Assembly (NCBI GenBank): GCA_902803265.1
Contig: CADCPD010000030.1
Span: 1-11,401 of the forward strand
Direction of reading: 5' to 3'
DNA: 11,401 nt
Source: an uncultured bacterium
Lineage (GTDB): Bacteria; Cyanobacteriota; Vampirovibrionia; Gastranaerophilales; Gastranaerophilaceae
Positions 1 to 6,887 of the stretch are shown piece by piece. The notes under the pieces were generated by a model that made no database searches, was not told the origin of the DNA, and worked only from the letters and a program-made list of their open reading frames with translations. The position numbers were made by a program, and so were the translations under genes. How positions within the stretch are numbered: the stretch's first letter is position 1; the number at the start of each line of letters is the position of its first letter.

Positions 1-833
1 ATACAACAATACCAACAAGTAAGTCTCAAGTCTTCTCAACAGCAGCCGATAACCAACCAGCCGTTGATATTCATGTCTTACAAGGTGAAAGACCAATGGC
101 TGCTGATAACAAAACATTAGGTGGGGTTATGACTAAATTAATTGAGAGAAATACGACGATTCCAACAAGTAAGAGTCAAGTATTTAGTACTGCTCAAGAT
201 AATCAACCTGCTGTTGATATTCATGTACTACAAGGTGAAAGACCAATGGCAAGAGACAATAAATCATTAGGTAAATTCTTGCTTGATGGTATTCCTGCAG
301 CAATGAGAGGTGTTCCTCAAGTTGAAGTTACATTTGATATCGACGCAAACGGTATCGTAAACGTTTCTGCAAAAGATAAAGCAACAAATAAAGAACAAAA
401 AATAACAATTACAAATTCTTCAAATCTTTCTGAATCAGATATTGATAAGATGGTAAAAGAAGCCGAAGCAAACGCACAAGAAGATAAGAAGAAAAAAGAA
501 GAAGCAGAAATCAGAAATAATGCTTCAAGTATGATAACTTCTGCTGAAAGAATCAAAAAAGATTTTGAAGGCAAAATTTCAGAAGATGATAAGAAAAAAC
601 TTGATGAACAAAAAGATGCCGTTAAAAAAGCATTAGATGAAAACAAATCAGCAGATGAAGTTAAGAAGTTGTCAGATGAATTACAACAAACAATATTCTC
701 AATTTCACAAAAAGCATATGAAGCAGTACAAAAAGAAGAAGCTCCAAATGCTGAAAATACATCATCAAACGAATCAAAATCAGAAAATAAAGATGACGAT
801 GATATAATTGATGCAGAATACACTAAAGAATAA
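1..833 (+). CDS. dnaK: Molecular chaperone DnaK (Hsp70), 3' part, with an internal duplication in the substrate-binding domain
   Basis: ATP-dependent Hsp70 chaperone of the cytosol, working with DnaJ and GrpE. Only the C-terminal part is in the window; the frame is open from base 3 to the TAA at 831-833 (276 codons) and the ATPase domain lies upstream. Readable family landmarks are the beta-domain stretches [44 protein letters not shown] and EQKITI, then a charged helical lid (about bases 430-740), an Asn/Ser/Glu-rich linker and the acidic end [13 protein letters not shown], like the usual DnaK C-terminus. Odd: the [14 protein letters not shown]...NK(T/S)LG stretch occurs twice (bases 3-122 and 153-272), whereas ordinary DnaK has it once. 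The ATG at base 96 lies inside this stretch and is not a real start. Identity as dnaK is certain; whether the duplication is real is not. The gene is followed by a strong intrinsic terminator. Confidence 0.95.
   Translation, partial: TTIPTSKSQVFSTAADNQPAVDIHVLQGERPMAADNKTLGGVMTKLIERNTTIPTSKSQVFSTAQDNQPAVDIHVLQGERPMARDNKSLGKFLLDGIPAAMRGVPQVEVTFDIDANGIVNVSAKDKATNKEQKITITNSSNLSESDIDKMVKEAEANAQEDKKKKEEAEIRNNASSMITSAERIKKDFEGKISEDDKKKLDEQKDAVKKALDENKSADEVKKLSDELQQTIFSISQKAYEAVQKEEAPNAENTSSNESKSENKDDDDIIDAEYTKE
3..272 (+). repeat. In-frame 150-bp-period duplication within dnaK
   Basis: Copy 1 is bases 3-122 and copy 2 is bases 153-272, offset by exactly 150 bases (50 codons). Over 40 codons, 37 residues are identical (changes A to Q, A to R, T to S), but 27 of 120 bases differ, mostly at third positions and at Ser codons (tct/agt, tca/agt). 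The spacer at 123-152 encodes [10 protein letters not shown], which in normal DnaK precedes the TTIPT stretch. The 8-base direct repeat cattaggt is at 115-122 and 265-272, so the segment between behaves like an inserted or duplicated unit. Confidence 0.93.
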
Positions 834-855
834 TTTATCAGATAAGTAAATTAGG

Positions 856-894
856 AAAAAAAGCGAGGTTGGTTAAAGCCAACCTCGCTTTTTT
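856..894 (+). terminator. Intrinsic terminator of dnaK, probably bidirectional
   Basis: A perfect 12-bp stem (861-872 with 879-890, core gcgaggttgg/ccaacctcgc) closes a 6-base loop. It is preceded by an A run and followed by a T run to 894. It lies 23 bases after the dnaK stop. Because the A run faces the other strand, the same hairpin can also end transcription of the convergent gene that stops at 916. Confidence 0.93.
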
Positions 895-915
895 ATTACA
901 GTAAATTCTATAAAT

Positions 916-1146
916 TTAGTAATCTTCTTTACTGGCCATTTCAAGCATGTAATAAGTCATATAAGCTCCAAGTGCTACTGCTTTTGGGTCTAAGTCCGTA
1001 TTATTTGCAACTTCCAATATCGCAGTATTTACTTCAGGATTTTCTTCTTTTAAATATTGAACCATTTTTTTTCTCCAGCCGTTTATGTCCTGAAAAACTT
1101 CGGCATATGTCAGTGTTGAATGTTCTTCTGTTATCATTGGAAGCAT
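916..1146 (-). CDS. Unknown 76-aa protein
   Basis: I do not recognise this protein. It is a small soluble polypeptide with no signal peptide or membrane segment. It has a mixed acidic N-terminal half containing GWRKKMVQYLKEENPEV and a helical, hydrophobic C-terminal half with AVALGAYMTYYMLEMA. The ATG at 1146 is supported by an AAAGGGA ribosome binding site about 7 bases upstream (plus-strand tcccttt at 1154-1160); Met4 is a possible alternative. It converges on dnaK, whose terminator hairpin it can share, and diverges from the 1254 gene across about 107 bases with promoter-like sequence. It is probably a single-gene transcript. It is called a real gene because of the good ribosome binding site, the promoter-like -10 and the clean gene boundaries. 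Confidence 0.75.
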   Translation of the reverse strand: MLPMITEEHSTLTYAEVFQDINGWRKKMVQYLKEENPEVNTAILEVANNTDLDPKAVALGAYMTYYMLEMASKEDY

Positions 1147-1170
1147 AGTTTTATCCCTTTCTTTTTTTTA

Positions 1171-1176
1171 ATTATA
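1171..1176 (-). promoter_or_regulatory. Candidate -10 element for the 76-aa gene
   Basis: On the minus strand this reads TATAAT, a perfect sigma-70 -10 box, 24 bases upstream of the ATG at 1146. That would leave a leader of about 17 bases containing the ribosome binding site. No good -35 hexamer is seen at 16-18 bases upstream, so it is tentative. Confidence 0.35.
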
Positions 1177-1204
1177 TCGGTTTTTAACAATTTTGGCTAT
1201 ATGC

Positions 1205-1233
1205 TTTACATCTTTTCTCATTTTTTATATCAT
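1205..1233 (+). promoter_or_regulatory. Candidate sigma-70 promoter of the 1254-6293 operon
   Basis: TTTACA at 1205-1210 and TATCAT at 1228-1233 are separated by 17 bases, each matching five of six consensus positions. Transcription would start near 1240, just ahead of the GAGGGA ribosome binding site at 1241-1246, so the leader would be very short. The match is good, but the leader length is a reason for caution. Confidence 0.4.
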
Positions 1234-1253
1234 TAAATAAGAGGGAATTATAA

Positions 1254-1598
1254 ATGACTGATGAGTTAAATGAAAAAGTAATCAACTTATTTCAAAAACA
1301 TAACAGATCAAAGAATGATGTTCATGATGATGTAATCAAATTCTTTGAAGGTTTTCATTATGTTAAAATTTCAAGAGATAAAAATGGTAAAAAATTTAAA
1401 TATGACTATTTAAAACAATATGCCGAAAATTGTCATTATATAGTTCGTGTAATGAGAAAAGTAAATGGCGAAGTTATTTTATATAACTACGATGTGCCAA
1501 ATACTGATTTATACAAGTTTTTAGAAAAATTTGAAAACAATACGCTTAACGGAATGATTATTGAAATAGATAAATATTTTCCTGATGGCTTAGCTTAA
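1254..1598 (+). CDS. Unknown 114-aa protein, first gene of the rne operon
   Basis: No family recognised. It is a soluble, Lys/Asn/Asp/Tyr-rich protein: an N-terminal helical, charged part (about residues 1-30), then a probable alpha/beta part with YHIVRVMRK-like strand content (seen as HYIVRVMRKVNGEVILYNYDV at about residues 62-82) and a last stretch with MIIEIDKYFPDG. No signal peptide, transmembrane segment or metal-binding cluster is visible. The ATG is set by a strong GAGGGA ribosome binding site 7 bases upstream. It lies 14 bases upstream of the radical SAM gene on the same strand, so co-transcription is very likely. Its role may relate to that enzyme or to RNase E/G, but this is only context. 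Confidence 0.8.
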   Translation: MTDELNEKVINLFQKHNRSKNDVHDDVIKFFEGFHYVKISRDKNGKKFKYDYLKQYAENCHYIVRVMRKVNGEVILYNYDVPNTDLYKFLEKFENNTLNGMIIEIDKYFPDGLA

Positions 1599-1612
1599 AT
1601 ATCTAATTAAGT

Positions 1613-4099
1613 ATGGAATTTATAGAAAAATATCACGAAAGTTTGTATTCATGTAACAAGCCGTATCAGTACATTGGCGGTGAATTTTTGTCGTTCAATA
1701 AAGATTTTGACAGTGCAAAAATAAAAGTTGCTTTTGCTTTTCCTGACAAGTACGAAATAGGGATAAGTAATCTTGGTCAAAGAATTTTATATTCTATAGT
1801 AAATGAGCAAGAAAATTATATGGCAGACAGGGTTTATGCGCCGGAAAAAGATTTTCAGCCAAAAACTCTTTACGGTTTTGAAAGTAAAAGGGATATTAAA
1901 GATTTTGATATGGTAGGATTTTCAATACAGTATGAATTATCTTATCCGACTATTTTAAAAATGCTGGAAATGTCTGATATTCCGTATAAAAATTCAGACA
2001 GAGACGAAAAATCTCCGATAATTATTGCAGGCGGTCCTTGTACTTTTAATCCTTTACCGATGAAAGATTTTATTGACTGCTTTGTAGTTGGTGACGGCGA
2101 AGAAGTTATTTTGGAAATTTGTAAAATTTTAGAAGATTATAAAACTTCATCCCGCGAAGAAAAAATTAAAAAATTATCGGAATTAGACGGAGTTTGGTGT
2201 TCAAAATATCCTAAAAAAGTTACAAAAAGAATTGTTCAATTAACTTATGATAATGCATTGAAAAAATATCCTGTTCCGTTTTCAACATCGGTTCACGACA
2301 GAGCAATAACAGAAATTCGTCGCGGATGCACAAGAATGTGTCGTTTCTGTCAACCGGGACATGTTACGCTTCCCGTAAGAGAAAGAAAAGCTGAAGATAT
2401 TATCAGAATAACAAAAGAACTTGTTGAAAATACCGGATATAACGAATATTCATTGCTTTCTTTATCATCAAATGATTATACAAATATAAATGAAGTGATA
2501 AAAGAATTAAATTGTGAATTTAAAAATAAAAAAGTTTCCGTATCGTTACCAAGTCAAAGAATTGACGGATTTAATCTTGAACTTGCAAATTTAACGCAGG
2601 AAGTAAGAAAAGCTGCAATGACATTAGCACCCGAAGCAGGAAGTCAAAGACTCAGAAATGTAATTAAGAAAAACATAACAAGAGAACAAATTATTGATGT
2701 GGCTTTAGAACTTTATAAAAACGGCTGGTCAAAAATAAAATTTTATTTTATCGCGGGGCTTCCGACAGAAACTCTTGAAGATATGGAAGAAATGGCGAAA
2801 CTTTTAGGAACAATTCGCTGGAAACAAAAAGTGATGAAAAAAGAATTAGGCTTAAAACATTCTTTGGATATAACCTGTACACTTTCTGTTTTTGTTCCAA
2901 AACCTCATACTCCGTTTCAGTGGGTTTCTCAAATGCCAATTGATGAAGTTTTGGAACACATTCATTATTTAAAAGACTGTCTTAAACCAATAAAAGGAGT
3001 TAAAATAAATTATCACGAACCGTTTATTTCTCAAATTGAAGCTATTCTTACAAGGGGCGATGAAAATTTGGGTAAATATATTGAAGCCCTTTATAAAAAC
3101 GGATGTTATCTGGATGCTTGGGGGGAATATTTTAGTCAGGATATCTGGAAAAATACGGCAGCTGATTTGGGAATAAATCTTGAAGAATTAAGTACAAAAC
3201 AATATTCTTTGGATGAAGAACTTCCTTGGGACTTTGTAAATACAGGTCTTGATAAAGAATGGCTTGTTGTAGATTATAAAAAAGCATTTAATGAAGCTTT
3301 AACTTCTGATTTTACTCCTACTTGTGAACAGCATTGTGTAAATTGCGGAGTTTGTAAAAATTTAAAAGTTAAAAAAGTATATGATGAAAAATATACAGCT
3401 AAAGAAATAAAAACAGAACAAAAGGAAATTAATAAAGATACTGTTTACAGATATCGTTTAAAAGTTACTAAAAAAGGTAATTTAAGATATTTTTCACATT
3501 TGGATTTTCAAAATTTATTTATAAAATCAATGAGCCGTACAAAATTTGATATGGCATTTACCTGCGGATTTAATCCGACAATGAAACTTTCTATGGGTGT
3601 TGCTCTACCGTTATTTGTTGAAAGTGACTGTGAATTAATTGATTTTGAATGTTATAACGATTTGACTGAACACGAAATAAAATCGGAACTTTCAAAATAT
3701 TTACCACAAGGATGCGAAATAAAAGAAGCTTATAAAATAGAAAAAAGTGCAAATTCTATCGATACAACAGTAAGTTGGGCTGAATATGAAATAAAACTTT
3801 TTAAAGATGATGTTTGTAATTTAAAATCTTTCATGTATAATTGTGATAGAGTTTTATCTTCTCCTGAAATTTTAATCGAGAAGAAAAACAAAAAAGGTTT
3901 AATAAAAACATTAAATATAAAACCATCTGTGAAATCATACAGATTTGAAGGTGAAAAACTGTTTATAATCCTAAAAACAGGTCAACAGTCAGAAATTCCG
4001 CCCGTAAGAGCAGATGTACTTATGAACCTTATTGATGAAAAACTAATCTTTGATATAAAACGTATCAGATTCTTAGATGACAATTTAGAAGAAGTTTAA
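1613..4099 (+). CDS. TIGR03960-type B12-binding-like radical SAM protein fused to a TIGR03936/DUF2344 domain
   Basis: 828-aa predicted iron-sulfur enzyme of unknown reaction. Residues ~1-200 look like the cobalamin-binding-fold domain of this family (EIGISNLG, IIIAGGPCTFNP, VVGDGEE), but I see no DxHxxG cobalamin-ligand motif. The radical SAM core follows, with the CxxxCxxC cluster motif at C239, C243 and C246 (RRGCTRMCRFCQPG) that would bind a 4Fe-4S cluster and S-adenosylmethionine. A second Cys group, C571-x3-C575-x2-C578-x2-C581, precedes the C-terminal DUF2344 domain (from ~611: GNLRYFSHLDFQN, CGFNPTMKLSMGVALPL). In many bacteria the two parts are separate adjacent genes; here they are one chain. 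The gene sits directly upstream of RNase E/G, a recurrent neighbourhood for this family. No convincing ribosome binding site precedes the ATG, so translation may be coupled to the upstream gene 14 bases away. Family assignment is confident; function is unknown. Confidence 0.92.
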   Translation: MEFIEKYHESLYSCNKPYQYIGGEFLSFNKDFDSAKIKVAFAFPDKYEIGISNLGQRILYSIVNEQENYMADRVYAPEKDFQPKTLYGFESKRDIKDFDMVGFSIQYELSYPTILKMLEMSDIPYKNSDRDEKSPIIIAGGPCTFNPLPMKDFIDCFVVGDGEEVILEICKILEDYKTSSREEKIKKLSELDGVWCSKYPKKVTKRIVQLTYDNALKKYPVPFSTSVHDRAITEIRRGCTRMCRFCQPGHVTLPVRERKAEDIIRITKELVENTGYNEYSLLSLSSNDYTNINEVIKELNCEFKNKKVSVSLPSQRIDGFNLELANLTQEVRKAAMTLAPEAGSQRLRNVIKKNITREQIIDVALELYKNGWSKIKFYFIAGLPTETLEDMEEMAKLLGTIRWKQKVMKKELGLKHSLDITCTLSVFVPKPHTPFQWVSQMPIDEVLEHIHYLKDCLKPIKGVKINYHEPFISQIEAILTRGDENLGKYIEALYKNGCYLDAWGEYFSQDIWKNTAADLGINLEELSTKQYSLDEELPWDFVNTGLDKEWLVVDYKKAFNEALTSDFTPTCEQHCVNCGVCKNLKVKKVYDEKYTAKEIKTEQKEINKDTVYRYRLKVTKKGNLRYFSHLDFQNLFIKSMSRTKFDMAFTCGFNPTMKLSMGVALPLFVESDCELIDFECYNDLTEHEIKSELSKYLPQGCEIKEAYKIEKSANSIDTTVSWAEYEIKLFKDDVCNLKSFMYNCDRVLSSPEILIEKKNKKGLIKTLNIKPSVKSYRFEGEKLFIILKTGQQSEIPPVRADVLMNLIDEKLIFDIKRIRFLDDNLEEV

Positions 4100-4120
4100 T
4101 ATATAAAGGAAAAAATTTTT

Positions 4121-5854
4121 ATGAAAAAACAACAAGTATCAAATTTTGAAGAAGGAAAGAAAATTGTAATTGCTGAAAGAGATAACATTGCCGCTTTAAT
4201 GGAAGATGGTAAAGTAAGTGAATTTTTCATTAACAGAGGAGAAGTCCTTTTAGGCGATGTATATTTAGCAACTGTAGAAAACATATTACCAAGTATTGAT
4301 GCGGCATTCGTAAACGTAGGATATGACAAAATGGGCTTTTTACATGCACAAGATGTTATGGGAAAAGGCGCATTACAAGATAAATTATCACCAAAACAAA
4401 AGTTGATAGTACAAGTTACAAAAGAACCTACAGGACATAAAGGTCCTCGTGTAACAACAGAAATAAGCTTACCTGGAAGATTTTTGGTATTAATTCCGTC
4501 AGAAGCAGGAATTAATGTTAGTAAAAAAATTGAATCAGTTAAGGAAAGAGCAAGACTAAAATCAATAGTTAGCCTTTTAAAACCTGTAGGATTAGGTGTA
4601 ATTATAAGAACAGAAGCAGAAAACCAAACAGAAGCTGATATTCAGGAAGATTTAGAAATACTTTTGGAAAAATGGAACAATATCATTACAGCATCTGAAT
4701 CTCTTGAAGCTCCAAATCTATTATGCAGAGACCAAGATTTGTTGTATAGAGTAATTCGTGAAGCATGTACTGAAGATGTAAAAGAAATCCTTGTTGATAC
4801 AGCTTTTGCACTAAATCGTGTTCAAAATTTATTGTTAAACTGGCACATGAATAAAGATATAAAAGTTGAATTATACAAAGGAACAGAACCTTTACTAATA
4901 GCAACAAACATACACAAAGAAATAAAAGCTGCACTTCAAATTAAGGTAAATATGCCGTCAGGCGGTTATTTATTCATTCAACAAACAGAAGCATTAACGG
5001 TAATTGATGTAAACTCAGGTAAATTCGTAAGTGCCGGAACACAAGACGAAACTATATTGAAAACAAATATAGAAGCCGTACATGAAATAGCTCGTCAATT
5101 AAGATTAAGAAATATCGGCGGTATGGTAATTGTAGACTTCATTGATATGCTTTCAAGAGCAGACAAACTTGCTGTTATGGAAGAATTAGAAATAGCATTT
5201 GAGGCAGATAAAGCAAAACCTCAAGTAGGTCAATTATCTGATTTAGGACTTGTAGAATTAACAAGACACAGACAAGGTCAAAGTTTATCAGAAATATTTG
5301 CTAAAAAATGTCCTCACTGCCAAGGTGCGGGTTATATAATGGAAGATTTCAAATTCTCATCACCTGTTGCAGAAGGTGAATACAGAGCTAAAGCAGCAAA
5401 AATGAAACTTCCTGTAAGCAATTTTAAGAAAAACAACAATAACAATAATAATAACAATTACAAAAATCAAAATGACAGACAAAAACAAGAACAAAGAGAA
5501 CCAATTGAACAAATTGAATCATATGAAAATCCGTCATTAGTTGCTCAAGAAGAAACAACACAAATTAAAAAAGAAAAGAAACAAAAAGGAAGAAAAAATA
5601 ATAACAAAAAACAAATTCAAGAATTTGTAGAAAATTCTCAAATTGAAACTGCAGATGTTGTAATGAGTCCGATTGAAGAAATTACACCGATTGTTGAAGA
5701 GCAACAACCGATAGCAGAAGAAAACAATATTGCAGAAAATGTTGAAATAAACGAAGAACAACAAGCTCCGCAGGAAGAACAACAACCTAAAAAAGGCAGA
5801 AGACCTAACAGAGGCGCTAAAAGAAAAACAAATTCAAGAAAAAAATCAGAGTAA
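4121..5854 (+). CDS. rne: Ribonuclease E/G family endoribonuclease
   Basis: Single-strand-specific endoribonuclease for mRNA turnover and rRNA/tRNA processing, 577 aa. An S1-type RNA-binding domain is at ~38-125 (GDVYLATVENILPSIDAAFVNVG). The catalytic DNase I-like core contains D296 (in TVIDVNSGK) and D339 (in IVDFIDM), exactly 43 residues apart like the Mg-binding D303/D346 pair of E. coli RNase E. The zinc-link CPHC motif is C397/C400 followed by QGAG. Residues ~430-577 are low complexity, Asn/Gln/Glu/Lys-rich, with nine consecutive Asn (438-446) and a basic end (KKGRRPNRGAKRKTNSRKK). Tail length is between RNase G, which lacks one, and enterobacterial RNase E. ATG 4121 has AAAGGA 10 bases upstream. 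It lies 21 bases after the radical SAM gene and 1 base before the next gene. Whether to name it rne or rng is uncertain; the tail favours rne. Confidence 0.95.
   Translation: MKKQQVSNFEEGKKIVIAERDNIAALMEDGKVSEFFINRGEVLLGDVYLATVENILPSIDAAFVNVGYDKMGFLHAQDVMGKGALQDKLSPKQKLIVQVTKEPTGHKGPRVTTEISLPGRFLVLIPSEAGINVSKKIESVKERARLKSIVSLLKPVGLGVIIRTEAENQTEADIQEDLEILLEKWNNIITASESLEAPNLLCRDQDLLYRVIREACTEDVKEILVDTAFALNRVQNLLLNWHMNKDIKVELYKGTEPLLIATNIHKEIKAALQIKVNMPSGGYLFIQQTEALTVIDVNSGKFVSAGTQDETILKTNIEAVHEIARQLRLRNIGGMVIVDFIDMLSRADKLAVMEELEIAFEADKAKPQVGQLSDLGLVELTRHRQGQSLSEIFAKKCPHCQGAGYIMEDFKFSSPVAEGEYRAKAAKMKLPVSNFKKNNNNNNNNNYKNQNDRQKQEQREPIEQIESYENPSLVAQEETTQIKKEKKQKGRKNNNKKQIQEFVENSQIETADVVMSPIEEITPIVEEQQPIAEENNIAENVEINEEQQAPQEEQQPKKGRRPNRGAKRKTNSRKKSE
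5432..5458 (+). repeat. AAC/AAT trinucleotide tract in rne encoding poly-Asn
   Basis: Nine consecutive Asn codons (aac and aat mixed) lie at the start of the disordered tail of the RNase, just after the conserved catalytic part. Such a tract can change length by slippage without breaking the frame. The mixed codons suggest it is not freshly expanded. Confidence 0.85.
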
Positions 5855-5855
5855 T

Positions 5856-6293
5856 ATGATTAAATCAAAATTAAAAAAACTAATAATTTTAACAGCAATA
5901 GTAATACCGTTATTTTTCGGTATTACTGTTTTTGCTGTTGATGACGAAATCAGTGATATAGAAATATTGACAAAAACCCCTGTAACCGGAATGGCAGGAA
6001 CAACTCCGGTTGCAAATGTTCAAACACAAAAAGATGAAGGTGTAATAAAAGATATTGACGATATACCTGATAGCGATAGATTTAAAACTTCAAAACCAAA
6101 TGTTTTATTAAAATTTTTCATTGCTATTGCATGGGTTGTAATGTCATCTTTAATAATATATTTTTCACTTATATCATATAAAAAATTATCAAGTAAACCA
6201 AAATTTGGTATTGATGTTGAAGAAAATACGCTTGATTCACCTAAAAACTTTAAAGATGCAATAAATCTGTTTATAAAGAAAACAAGAGACTAA
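5856..6293 (+). CDS. Unknown 145-aa membrane protein with N-terminal signal sequence, last gene of the rne operon
   Basis: No family recognised. The N-terminus is basic (MIKSKLKK) followed by a hydrophobic stretch (~9-27) ending in VFA-VDD, a plausible signal peptidase I site after residue 27. An acidic, Pro/Thr/Val-containing extracytoplasmic segment (~28-83) follows. A single strong transmembrane helix at ~84-107 (LLKFFIAIAWVVMSSLIIYF) then leads to a Lys-rich ~38-residue tail, probably cytoplasmic (ISYKKLSSKPK...). The ATG is one base after the RNase stop codon with only a weak ribosome binding site, so translation probably depends on reinitiation from rne. Codons ~12-28 form a long hairpin (5891-5939). 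The stop codon overlaps that of the convergent yqeK. A role as membrane partner or anchor of the RNase is conjecture from position only. Confidence 0.8.
   Translation: MIKSKLKKLIILTAIVIPLFFGITVFAVDDEISDIEILTKTPVTGMAGTTPVANVQTQKDEGVIKDIDDIPDSDRFKTSKPNVLLKFFIAIAWVVMSSLIIYFSLISYKKLSSKPKFGIDVEENTLDSPKNFKDAINLFIKKTRD
5891..5939 (+). promoter_or_regulatory. Long interrupted hairpin inside a signal-peptide coding region
   Basis: A perfect 10-bp inner stem (agtaataccg 5900-5909 with cggtattact 5918-5927) has an 8-base loop (5910-5917). Outside it is a second perfect 8-bp stem (aacagcaa 5891-5898 with ttgctgtt 5932-5939), separated by 1 base on the left and 4 on the right. No T run follows, so it is not a standard terminator. 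It lies 35 bases after the start codon of the small membrane protein and may affect its translation or mRNA cleavage. The structure is plain; a function is inferred. Confidence 0.7.
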
Positions 6294-6871
6294 ACTTCAT
6301 CAAGCAAATTATTATATATATCTACTGTTAATTTGCAGATTTTTAAATTTCTGTCGCAAAGACTCTTTAAGGTCGCTTTATAGCAATTAATCAGAGTTTT
6401 ATTTAGACCGTTTTCTTGTTCTAATAATTCTCTGTTGCATTTGCACCATTCGCAATCACGAGTTTCGGTTTCAATTTTATCCGCCAAAAAAATTATTTTT
6501 TCAAATAATGTCATATTAATTTTACCTAAAGTATGCCATCTTATTGCAGATAAAATTTCTTCATCATTTACACCAAATTGCGTTTTTGCCAAAAAAGCAC
6601 CAATAGGTGCGTGCCAAGTTTTATAATTTATTTTTTCTTCTTCCAAAATATCAATTTTATCAAAATAGGATTTAGAAACCTCTTTGCTAAAACATTTTGC
6701 ACAATCATGAAGTAATCCTGCAAGATATGCTTTTTCAGAATCAACACCATATTTCAAAGCCAATTCTTCAGCACAACTTGCAACACCTAAAGTATGTCTG
6801 TATCTTTCATCGTCAAGGTTTGATTTTAACCATTCAGCTATATCTTTAAAATTTTCTTTTATTGTTTCCAT
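6290..6871 (-). CDS. yqeK: YqeK family HD-domain nucleotide hydrolase
   Basis: 193-aa HD-superfamily phosphohydrolase. Characterised YqeK enzymes cleave symmetrical diadenosine tetraphosphate (Ap4A) to two ADP. Metal-site residues are visible in order: H26 (RYRHTLGV), H55-D56 (AGLLHDCAK), H87 (WHAPIGA), H113 (IRWHT) and D131 (IFLADKIE). The start METIKENF at 6871 is chosen because family homology begins there. An upstream ATG at 7009 in the same frame would add 46 Lys/Asn-rich residues overlapping the nadD 3' end and is rejected. It lies 16 bases downstream of nadD, the usual partner, so the two are probably co-transcribed. The ribosome binding site is poor, suggesting coupling. The last four bases of the gene overlap the stop of the convergent membrane protein gene. 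RsfS, often next in this cluster, is absent here. Confidence 0.93.
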   Translation of the reverse strand: METIKENFKDIAEWLKSNLDDERYRHTLGVASCAEELALKYGVDSEKAYLAGLLHDCAKCFSKEVSKSYFDKIDILEEEKINYKTWHAPIGAFLAKTQFGVNDEEILSAIRWHTLGKINMTLFEKIIFLADKIETETRDCEWCKCNRELLEQENGLNKTLINCYKATLKSLCDRNLKICKLTVDIYNNLLDEV

Positions 6872-6887
6872 TGTATTAATTAATTTA

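Noticed and set aside
96..98. ATG at 96 as the start of a separate 245-aa protein
   Set aside because: The frame is open upstream to the window edge and codes for DnaK sequence, so this Met is internal.
317..823. 168-aa Ser/Phe-rich minus-strand frame across dnaK
   Set aside because: Antisense shadow of a Lys/Glu-rich coding region; low-complexity composition and no gene signals.
5537..5785. 82-aa Phe/Leu-rich minus-strand frame that looks like a membrane protein
   Set aside because: It is the reverse of the Lys/Asn/Glu-rich tail of the RNase; the hydrophobicity is a by-product of A-rich codons.
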